64,000 nucleotides of DNA, taken from assembly GCF_000182925.2 (NCBI RefSeq), contig NC_026506.1, positions 2,728,001 through 2,792,000 on the forward strand. The letters are read 5' to 3'. The DNA comes from Neurospora crassa OR74A. Taxonomy: Eukaryota; Ascomycota; Sordariomycetes; Sordariales; Sordariaceae. The position numbers were made by a program, and so were the translations under genes. Positions 14,901 to 24,961 of this stretch are shown one piece after another (position 1 is the stretch's first letter; every line of letters starts with the position of its first letter). Under the pieces are notes generated by a model that saw nothing but the letters and a program-made list of their open reading frames with translations, ran no database searches and was not told where the DNA came from.

Positions 14901-16200
14901 GAATTAGAAAGATTCTACTTTCCCTATATAATAAAAGTCCTAAGGCGATACGTAAATTACTACCTTTAATACTTGAAATCTAGGACCGATTGCAAAGCTA
15001 CTCCTAAGTAAATAAAATTAATTAAGCCCTAACCGATACCCTTTTATATAATTTATATAGACTTTGTTACCGGTCTTCCTAACCAAATTAACCGATTTAT
15101 AATATAGGGTAGAGAATATTATAACGCTTTAATAGTTATTATATATAATTTTAGTAAAAAGACAATTTTAATTCCTAGACGAATAAATTATACTATAAAA
15201 TAATAAGTTAAATGCCTTATTATTATATTATTATTATACGATTAGGGACTATTCAAAGTATTAATTACTGATAGAGACTCTAAATTCTTATCTACAATAT
15301 AGAAAGAGGTCTTTTTAAGACTTAATATAATAATTTTTTATATTACTATATAGAATTTAAAATCCAATAATTAAATTAAATGCTATAATTAGGAAATCGA
15401 AATCGCTATCCGCTATTATATCGTAGAGAATCCCAATATCCCCTAGCTAGACATCCTTCTTACCTTATAATACAACCTTAATAATAGCCTTTTAATATTG
15501 TTAGGCTATACGCCTAATAAAATTGTAATAGGATTCAAACCTAATATAGCACTCGATTTCCTTAAACTAATAGATTATTAAAATAACGATTTCAATATTA
15601 TTAAGCGCCTATATTATTATAAGGCAATTAAAGCTATTAATTAGGCTACAATAAAATATAAATTAATATTTAATAAGGGTTATCGGCTACTATAATTCAC
15701 TTAAGGGAATAAAGTAATATTATAATTATATAAAAACTATACTCAATTAGGTACTAAATTATATAAATATACCAATTAATAAACCGGCCTATTTAAAATT
15801 AAATATAAAATTGATAATTTAGTATACAAACTCGAGCTGCTACTTATATAGAAAATTCATCCGGTTATTTTAATAAACTATTTAAAGGAATACCCCTACG
15901 GTTAAGACCTATTTTATTACGAAGAATAATTAAATAATTGTATTATAGTTGAGGGCAATACCGATAATTGGTAGTTATACGAAATTAAAAAAATAATAAA
16001 TTAGAAAGTATTATAGTATAAAAGTAAACTGTTAATTGAGTATTAAGTTAAATATAAGGGTTATAGTACCGAATATAACGAATAGTATCCTCGAGGAGGA
16101 TTATATATTAATAGTTTAATAAAAAACGTATAGGACTTAGTACGTAACTACAAAAAGTATTATTCTATTAATCCTAAATTATTTATTTATATAAATAAAA
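9000..16200 (+). mobile_element. Ty3/gypsy chromovirus relic 2, RIP-mutated
   Basis: A second degenerate gag-pol on the same strand. The ends are approximate. Landmarks: gag-like helical region (about 10,840-11,150); protease box SIYIDTGYSNILIN (about 12,090-12,135), with the catalytic Asp-Thr-Gly still present; RT box Y-I-N-N then IVIFSNTAEDYLKYLE (about 13,610-13,670), again with Asp codons turned to Asn; integrase core IDFVTGLP (about 15,055-15,080) and ITDRDSKFLS (about 15,264-15,295); the conserved GYTPNKIVIGFKP stretch (about 15,505-15,545); and a chromodomain reading YQVKYKGYSTEYNE (about 16,040-16,085). It differs clearly from relic 1 in sequence, so it is a separate family rather than a tandem copy. 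Confidence 0.85.
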
Positions 16201-16836
16201 CGGTATTAAATAGAATTATCGAAGTTAATTATATTCCTAAATTGAATATTATTATTACTATCCTAACGAAATATAAATAAAATAAAATATTAGTAACCTT
16301 AAATATAATACTACTCTTTACCCTATCCGAAGTATTATTAGTAATAAAATTTATTAGAAAGTATATTTTAAATATAAAAACCTTCTTATCCCTAATTCAA
16401 TTACCGCTATAACTATTACCTCGTATACTATTATTCTCTAAATAATTATTATCTATTATACTATTATTGCTAAAATAATTATTGCTACTACTCCTAACCC
16501 CTATACTATCGCTTTATAAATAAGAAATACTATTATTAAATAGATTTTAAATTAATTTATAAGGATCTTAATACCCCCTCACCTTACTACTACTACTAAT
16601 ACTAATACTATCGCCAAATAAACTATAAATTAATTTACAAGGATATTAATACTTATTTACCTTACTATTAATATAAATATAATACGTTATCCATCGAATA
16701 TAACTGCTAAAAATAAATACTAATAATAAATAGTATAAAGCGATAATTATATACTTAATTAACGTATAAAGGTAGGCAGGATAATAATAGATTTAACTAC
16801 TATTAAAGAAACGAATTGGCAAACTTTAAGCCGAAT

Positions 16837-18410
16837 ACGCTAATAACGATTTATTATTTAAAATCGAAGAAATTATTTATAATTACCTACCTATAGAAGA
16901 AATAGCTATAGTAATAGACGTACTTATAAATTATAGTATTTATAAACGGATATCCAATAATAACTACTATAGCCGTAATCGTAACGCCCTTAAAACTATC
17001 GCTACTATTAAAGGCACTAATTTATAGAAAAGGATTAATAATACTATCGTCGAAAACGGTATTAAACCGCTAAACTATATTATAATTAAAGCGGCCTACT
17101 TTATAATACTCACCTTAAATTATAATATAATAGAATAATTTAGTAACTTAAAGGCCGCTAACCTTATATTAATAATTAAAGTTAATTAATACTGTACTTA
17201 CAATAATAACAAATCTACAATCCTAATATATTAGAATAACGATATAGCGCCGCTAGTACAATATAAAATAAAAGAAATACTCGACTTTATTATTAATAAA
17301 GCCGTTTAAATATTCAATACAAATAAACCGGTAGATATATATATTATTGCCTACGAACAATTTAAATTAAAAATATATAATATTATAGCCATTTATTTAA
17401 AGGATATAGGACTAATTAATATATAGTACGCGGCTATTATTAAAGTACACTACAATTAGTAATTCGCTTACCTTAAAAATTTAGCCGAATTAAGGAGCGT
17501 TCTTAATTAATCTAAGCCAATCGTCCCCACCCCGAATATTATAAAGCCGGCTACTATTATATAAACTATAATTAATACTATTTAATTAATAAATACTGTT
17601 AATAATAATACTATTAATTTAGCGGTAATTAAACGCCTAACTAATACTATCAATAATAGTCTAATTAAAAAACGGAAATTTCGGGATATAATTTAGGCCG
17701 AACTAAATAAACTCCGATAAATTTATTACGAAATTCGCAAGGAATAAAACAAATAATATAAGGATTTAGAAATTCAATATAACAATTACCGTAAATTGAA
17801 TAATAAATATATTAATCTCTATAATAAATATAATAGCCTCTAATAGAGATATAACTTTATAGTTAAAGAGTACTAATAATTAGTAAATAGAATAAGAAAT
17901 ATAATATACTATTCTAAGGAAATATTTAAAATTATTAAAAATCTACTTAAAAATAAAGCTATAAACGCGGCCAACTACTAGAATAATATTAACATAGCTA
18001 TTAATCGAAGATTTAAAATTAGTATAGCGATTAATATAGTATTTAAAACGCCGTACGTAGCCTAAATCGCGTAGAACGAATTAGAATTTAATAACGCTAT
18101 TAAAACTATCTATTTACCTAATAGCCTTAAGTACCCGTACTTTATAGAAATATAGGCCGGGCAATAATATATTTATATAAAGTCCGGACTTTAAATAAAC
18201 TTCGAAAAATAAATTATTAAACCTACAACGCCTATCGCCGAATTAGCCGCCGCCCTAACGCTTATTACACTTATTACCTTAATATTTATCGCCCTAACGC
18301 TTATTACTCTAGTATTTATTGCCCTAATACTTATTATTAACTTAGTTACTACTCCGGACGTTATTAAAATTTAATTTAGCGATAATTAGAATATAATAAT
18401 AAATAATAAT
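16837..18410 (+). pseudogene. RIP-mutated relic ORF, Lys/Asn-rich, coiled-coil type; function unknown
   Basis: One + strand frame can be read for over 500 codons. It is interrupted almost only by TAA/TAG where Gln or Trp codons would stand, as expected of a RIP-mutated gene. The middle (about 17,690-17,960) is rich in charged heptad-like stretches suggesting a coiled coil. The end (about 18,250-18,341) holds short hydrophobic repeats. I see no reverse transcriptase, integrase, RNase H or DDE motif. It lies just upstream of a polypurine tract and LTR, so it may be the gag-like or accessory ORF of a non-autonomous LTR element. It could instead be an unrelated repeated gene. Confidence 0.45.
18251..18341 (+). 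repeat. Short degenerate tandem repeat in relic ORF
   Basis: The phrase CGCCCTAACGCTTATTAC and a variant occur three times, beginning at 18,251, 18,290 and 18,320 (spacings 39 and 30 bp). It encodes a repeated A-L-T-L-I-T-L type peptide near the end of the relic ORF. Spacing in multiples of three fits a former coding repeat. Confidence 0.7.
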
Positions 18411-18839
18411 TAAAGATATTTTATCCTTATTAAATTACTTAATCTTATTATTATATTTCCTAATAGGGCTATTTCTTTCCTATTCCCTTCTCTTTTATTC
18501 TTAATTAAGGTTCTTTATTTAATATTTATAGTCTAGCTAAATACTATTTCCTTCTTTATTTTCCTTATTATTAATTAATCGTATTATAATCTTTCTATAA
18601 AGGATAATTATTAGTAAAGATAATAATACTCGAATACTAAACGTCGTTTTTAAGGTTATTTAATTAAATTTATTACCCGGGAAGAGAGATCAACTAATAA
18701 CCTTACTAACCGACGAATAATATTTCCTTTCCTTCTTTTTCTTTTTATAAAACTATACTACGGATTATAATTACTATCCTTACACCTACCTTTATATATT
18801 TAAAAATAATCGAAACAATTATTATTATCGAGGGGGCAT

Positions 18840-19042
18840 TGTAAGAGGAGCAATCGGTCGGATAGTAGTCGGGACGACTATTAGACCGGCAAGCAGGCCC
18901 GACAGGGTATTCAACTGCCTGTACAGCATTGAAGTATAAAATCTAAGGCTACGAACCGCTACGTAGTAGTTAGTTTCTTCTCGAGACAATAGAATTAAAT
19001 CATTTTGCAAATTATTGCATCCATCGTGTCGTTCGTCTTACA
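18840..19042 (+). mobile_element. 203-bp LTR, apparently not RIP-mutated
   Basis: Begins TGTAAGA and ends TCTTACA, a perfect 7-bp inverted terminal repeat with the canonical TG..CA ends. A purine run (GAGGGGG, about 18,830-18,836) lies just before it, as a polypurine tract does before a 3' LTR. A TATAAAAT box is present at 18,935-18,942, followed downstream by the rest of the LTR. The five bases on either side do not match, so it looks like the 3' LTR of a larger element rather than a solo LTR with target duplication. No second copy was found in the window. Base composition is normal, unlike the sequence immediately to its left. Confidence 0.7.
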
Positions 19043-20411
19043 ACGGCGCTTGATTTGGGCGAAGCGCAAAGAATCCGCGCCTGGCCTCTATCTCCTCACC
19101 TGCAACTGACCCATCAACCATTAGGCACTATACCCAACAAGATTGAATGAAAGATTGGAATGCGGACGATAAAGACTTTTATTAGGCGCTTGCGCTCTAT
19201 AAGTGGGTCGCCAGCATGAAGAAATCGAACGAGATGCAGTTGAGATATGTTGCCGTATAGGTCACTATGGTAGTCTGTCTCACCGTGCTCGGAATCCGGG
19301 ATCCTGACAAGTTAAGTTGTAGTGTAATAAATGACGTCTTGTGCTTACAGAATGTCTTAGGAAATCCTCGAGTACATATGAATACAGAACCAGACCAACA
19401 TTTCGAGACTGTTTCACTTTTCAACTACCCTGGTTCTGTTACTACCAACATACGTACCCAACTTCCCGTCAAGGCCAGATGAAATCATCACTACGAGTGT
19501 AAGAACACTGTTCCCAGCAGCGTACCGCTGGGTCGAACCAAGACCAAACCCCTATTATTCGGGTAAGTTGGTTAAAAACGGGCCGGACACGCTTATATGA
19601 TTTAGTACTGACTTCCTTGTTTGTGAGCTTGGTATCCGGGGACTACTACTACACAAGACGAGATGTCTTTCGAATTGTCCCAAACCCTTCAAGTATTGAA
19701 TGGAAGGTTACCTCTAGGTACGGATCCGAAAGACGTCAGCAAGATCTGATATGTACAGTGTATTTTACTTGGCATAGCATATTTACAAGTCTAAATATGC
19801 CTACGTATGGAAGTTGACCCAAGGTCTCGAGCCAACATGCAAAACCAGTAACGGACTGTCTATACTAAACCAGACCTAGTGAGTTATCCGGACTGTTTAT
19901 CCAACACCACCTACGGGTAAGCGTGTTATGGAAGATCGCAAACCTGAACCCACCAGAGGCTGTACACTAGCAGCGTACCTACCTACAGCTACAGGGACCA
20001 GGGCCTAGAGTAAAACCTCACTCCATCACCATGTTTATTCGCTTCAAGCTCTCTACTGACATCACGACGTGTGGCACAACGCAAAGTCGAAGCAAAGCAC
20101 AGCCTCTAAATTCTATTTCTATTCACCAACTTCCAAGTTGGCGGGATGGGCATTAGATATACCCAATTCTTGCAGGTTATCACTATGTATGACACTGCCA
20201 TGTACGAGAAACCATCGTTGGAAAACATAGCGGGCAAACATCACGATTCATAGCGACCGGTGATATCAGTGGTAAATCCATATAAATTTGAACATGTCCT
20301 TCCCATGGTCCTGGTGAAGATGGAAGTCTCAGGGTCCATTGCCATATTCTCGTCTTTCGTTCTTTATTTTCGAATTCCTGTGTTTCTTGTAATTTCTTGA
20401 CTCGGTTCAAG
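19043..20411. other. Intergenic, no gene seen; upstream region of the M43 protease gene
   Basis: Normal base composition. Only short ORFs without conserved features were found on either strand. No tRNA-like structure was recognised. The last few hundred bases must carry the promoter and 5' leader of the metalloprotease gene. Confidence 0.6.
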
Positions 20412-21502
20412 ATGATCTTCAGCAAGGCAGTTCTGGCCGCGGCGGCCATGATGGCTTCTTCAACCGTCTTCGCCAGGAGATGCGGAACACCAGGCATGAC
20501 CCCCGACCAGGTGACCAGCTTTAACACGCTGGCCACCAAGGCCATGACCAAGCTCACTGCGGTTAAGGCAAACTTCCAAAAGGCGGAACTCCAAGATGTG
20601 GATGAGAAGGTGATCAAAGTCTATGTTCACGTCTTGGCGAATGGTACCAAGGTGGAAGATGGGTATCTTGATGTTAGTTTACCTACCTACCACACTCATA
20701 ACTTACCCCTTCCTTTCATCTGCTAATGAAAACATTTTCACCGTCATAAAGGAATCCCAAATCCACGAGCAAATCTCGGTCCTCAACGCCGACTTCAGCT
20801 CCGCCAAACTTTCCTTCAACCTGCAAAACATTTCCTACACCATCGACAATGACTGGGCCAACGGCTTGGAAGAATATGCCTTCAAATCGCAACTGCGCAG
20901 AGGCGACTACTCGGACCTGAACCTCTACTTCCCCTTAACCCTCCCCGATTCCCTGCTCGGGTACTCGCACTTCCCCGTCTCCCTCACTGGAGAGCGGCAG
21001 GATGCCACCAGCCCCAAAGACATCTTCCTTCTCGATGGCGTCGTCATTCGCTCCGACACGTTGCCGTTTGGCAACTATGCCCCCTACAACTTGGGCAGGA
21101 CGGCCACCCACGAAACCGGGCATTGGTTTGGTCTCGATCATACTTTTGGCGCGGGTGGGTGTGAGGGCAAAGGGGATATGATTGCGGATACTCCCTTTGA
21201 GGCGTCTCCGGCTTATGGGTGCCCGGTTGGAAGGGATAGTTGCCCGGATCAGGAGGGCTTGGATCCGATCCATAACTTTATGGATTATTCTGATGAGTGA
21301 GTTTGTTTTCCATTTTCCTTCGTGTGGTCCCTGGTGGTCACTGTTGGTGGTTTTTGGGTTTGGGAAAGGGAGAGGGGAGAAAGATTGCTAACGATAAGAA
21401 AACAAAAAAAACAGTGGTTGTATGGAGGAGTTTACCCCGTTGCAAAAGGCTTATATGCACAGTGCCTTTGAGACTTATCGGCAGAATGTTGCTGGGCCTT
21501 AG
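20412..21502 (+). CDS. Secreted M43 (pappalysin-type) zinc metalloprotease
   Basis: Predicted extracellular zinc endopeptidase of family M43B (pappalysin/fungal MEP1-like). Exons: 20,412-20,672, 20,752-21,296 and 21,415-21,502 (297 residues). Intron 1 is 79 bp (GTTAGT..AAAG, branch CTAAT). Intron 2 is 118 bp (GTGAGT..ACAG, branch CTAAC). The start is the ATG opening MIFSKAVLAAAAMMASSTVFA, a clear signal peptide; the frame upstream of it has no better ATG. The zinc site HETGHWFGLDH is at residues 207-217 (HEXXHXXGXXH), and the Met-turn segment NFMDYSDD at about 262-269 crosses intron 2. Cysteines at about 222 and 242-250 fit the family's disulfides. Length matches fungal M43 proteases (about 280-300). 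A pro-region probably lies between the signal peptide and about residue 80. All key catalytic residues are present, so it should be active. It is the first gene after the RIP block. Confidence 0.9.
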
Positions 21503-24500
21503 ATGTGAGGGTTGACCTGAAGATGGTGAGTATGATGGCGAGTTGTATGTTGAGTTGGAGTGTATAATAGGTAATTACTGTTTGGAATATTTAATGGGAT
21601 TTGTGCGGCGGAGGGGGGGGGGGGCTGTTTATTCTGGGTTAATGGCTTACCTGCAGACTATCTGCTTAGTCTGTACTAATAACGACGAGACTTCTTTTCC
21701 GATTTGCTCATGGCAAGGAACCTTCAACTTTCCGTTTTTTGTGATTACTGAAGTTATTAATTAATGGATTTCGACATGCGTCTGCGTAGAGTTGAACAGT
21801 TATTGTGGCATTTTCAATCATTTCGTTGTGCTCCTGGTGTTCCCCAGATTCACCAAACAGGTACTATGGTAGTAGAAAGGTACCAGGTACCTCTAGCCAA
21901 TCGCCAAAGTTCCGTGATGGTTCTCTGGATTTTTGGCTTCACGGTGCTAGTAACCCTAACCCTCAACTGATGTACCCCTGAACAGAGCCGAGCCAGGTGA
22001 CGACTTCAGGCGAACAGTCAGTCAATTTTCCAGGGGCTTGAGGTAACTTTAGTTGAAAGTCTTACAAGACGCAGTCATTTGGGAATCAATGTGCAGGATA
22101 CTTAAAGGCGACGGTGTGCCTGACATGTGTACCTAGGTAGCTAGTGCCGGCAGATGAGTCTACAGTACTCAATCCAGACGTGCGTGATGCACAAAGGGAT
22201 GCCATTCGGTGTTATTCTCTTTTTTTAAACAGGGTAGACAGTTGTTCGACTGGCCTGTTCAGGACTGGCATCTTTGCATCTCGTATGGAAATCCTGGCAA
22301 AGGCAGCCGGCACTCTACACGTCTAAGCCATCCGGAGGGCATCGGAGCAGCGGGGCTTCTCTAGGATCAAGATACGGAACTCCTGGGATGAACACGTCCG
22401 AGTTTTCGATGGCAATCCCCGTCCTGGAAGTCCTACTTCCGGATGAACCGGTGGCAGCCGTCTTGGCTTATGCTCAATTTCCCCGCCAGCCCCGAACGTA
22501 GTAGCGTTTGGCATTCGGTTTGCGATGGGATCAGACTTTTGTGCAAAACATCACTCGACCATGTGCCAATAGGTTACACTCGAGTGCCTGGTACGACCGT
22601 AGTACCACACAGGTCGTCATGGCTTCACCATTGCGCCCCAATAACGCCCAGGGTTGCAAATGGATTAAATGGTATGGGACTTCCGGGGGGTCCCAAGCAG
22701 TTGGGGGGTCTTCAATGATGGTCCTGTAACAATAGGGGAAAAGAAGGCCATTGACTGCTTGAGAGACTGCACCAAAGACGAAAAAAATTGAAAATCACGC
22801 TTCTTCCTCGACTTATATCTGTTTGTCTGCTGAGGCTGGAACACCAGCAACTCGAGTTATAAGACTCCACGTTGCCAGACTCTCGAGTGTGTTGTTGACA
22901 ATGAAGTTGCTGACTCCACGGGGTGGGTGCTCTGGATGGAGATGCCGGTAACGAATCATCTCGGTAGAGGATTATAATAGCCTCGGCAACAAGGGGCGGG
23001 AATAGCGCCCTTGTCACGGCCAAGGCGACAACAGCCCAAACCGTAAAGTGATATGATATGATTGCTTGAATCGGCGATAGTCGAGGACCTTGGTTTGTTT
23101 GATAGTCGAGCTGGGTGGATGTTAAGGTCGGCGTAATGTCATTCTACACAACACAGGGAGACAGGTTCCGAGAGAGTTCATGGTGGCCACTTGCGATGGA
23201 TGCTGGGGCTACGGCCGCCAATCTGTCGTATAGCGTGGATGATCGGGTCCTGGCTGGTTCGCCCTGGTAACCTCTGACAGGTACCAGTCCGGTGCTTTTC
23301 CCCGGCCGCCATGTGACAAAGGGGGGAAAACTTGAGGGGGCGTTGGGCCCCGGGTCAGGGACAATTGAAGGTCGCTCGCCGTCACACAAAGTTGGCGTGG
23401 TGCGCTAATGCAGCGAGAACCAAGCAGAACGAATCGACGTAGTATGGAGATGGAATCCAATGAGCCTGATCTCGAAGCGATTGAGAAAACAGAAGGCCCT
23501 GCCTGCCCCCGCCGGTTGTCGTCCAGTGTGCCTGTGCAAGAGAGAACTGGACTTGAAGGCACAGGCCACAAAGCCGGGAGCGCCTGCCTGCCCCCCCTGT
23601 GCCCGTGACGGGTCCCGTCCACTTGCTGATGCCCGGGCCCCTGTGCCCCTGTGCCCCTGTCCAGGTATTGCCTGTCCCCTGGCCTCGCCCAGTTTATCAA
23701 TTTACCGATTCCACGCGGCGCAAAAGTCTGGAAGTGCGTGTCATTGCGGGAGAGACCTGGCTACCTTACTGCCCGTACAGGTATACAGGCCGGCACGGAA
23801 CTGCCTGGAAGAGGACGGCGGCGAGGAACGAAGAGGACGGAATCAAGGCATCCCCGCAACGGGCGTGCTCCATTCAATCATTCATTCGCGCGACATCATC
23901 CAGCTTTATGCCTGCCCTTTCTGTGTTACGTTTCTCTTTGAGCCTTCAGTTCCCTTCGCCTAATCCGACTAGAGACCAGACGACCCAGGCTTCTAGAGTG
24001 CACACTAACGGGACCACTCCGGACGCCAAAAGCAACAAGGACTGGCACCCACTGACTGCCCAAGCCAAGAAGCACCACCTCGACGGCCAATAATCCCAAC
24101 ACGAACCGCCCAATCTGCGCTCGGCCCACGCCTTCTTTTTCTTCCCATCCGTCTTCTAGATACAAGTCTTTCTTCCCACTTTGCAATCTTCAACCTTGCT
24201 AGGGGCCCTTCCGCTTTCTTTCCCCTCTCTCCAGCAAACCAGGTGCCGAACGAGATAACGAGGTCCTCGAGCGAGCGAGCGATAGCCCAAACGACCAGGA
24301 CAATTCGAGCCCGCCAACTGCCACTACACTACACTACGCTAGGTGCAGCGATCCAAGCGAGCGAACGAGAGCGAGCCCCTCGACTGCCCAAATTGTGATA
24401 CGCCCTCACTTCGTCTTTTTTTTCCGGCGCCCGCCATACACACACGCTGATACCAAGCAAAGCCCGCAAAGCCCGCAAAGCCCAGCCCTCGTTTCCTGGC

Positions 24501-24961
24501 CCTCCGCCTCTGAGACAGCGTGACCGCATGCTACAGTCGACCGAGACATCGATTAGTCCGATCACGGCTTGATATTACCGGCCCCCCGATTCCGTCCCGA
24601 AAGCTGAAGCACCACCACCAGCCCGGGAGGCCCTGTGACGTTGTCTCCAGGCGCACCTGCTGTACCTGCCAGCCCTGCCAGCCCTGCCTTGTCAACACCT
24701 GTCGCCAATACTGTCTGACTGCTTGCTTGCTTGCTTACTTGCTTGCCTGTCCTCTTAACTGAGGGGTCATCGCTATCCGCGCCAGGTCTCGCTGATCTGC
24801 TTGTGATAGACGACTAATACACCACTCCACGACCCTGTTTGGTTTTGAAAGCAGAAAAAAAAAACAGAAGAAAACAAAGAAAACAAAAAGGCACCCGAGG
24901 GCTGCTGTGGCATTCGGCCCATCCTCCTCCCCCCCAAATAGGCCTCTATTCTCTTGTCTAG
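21503..24961. other. 3.5-kb intergenic region and leader of the zds gene; no gene seen
   Basis: Many overlapping ORFs of 60-167 codons exist on both strands, but none has a recognisable domain, signal peptide or consistent splice structure, so I treat them as chance. Contents: a G run at about 21,611-21,623; TACCTAGGTA-type motifs near 22,130; GCCCGCAAA repeated three times near 24,459-24,480; a TTGC-rich run at about 24,720-24,745; and an A-rich purine stretch at about 24,855-24,890. The last kilobase is CT-rich and probably is the long 5' leader of the downstream gene. Confidence 0.5.

Noticed and set aside
18249-18341. CRISPR-like array
   Set aside because: Only three degenerate units of unequal spacing inside a former coding frame in a eukaryotic genome.
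18825-19010. 61-codon minus-strand ORF at the LTR
   Set aside because: Lies within the LTR, which has a better explanation by its terminal repeats, polypurine tract and TATA box.
23209-24093. Overlapping ORFs of 163-167 codons on both strands in the region before the zds gene
   Set aside because: They overlap each other in several frames, are driven by GC- and CT-rich composition, and show no domain, signal peptide or consistent splice sites.
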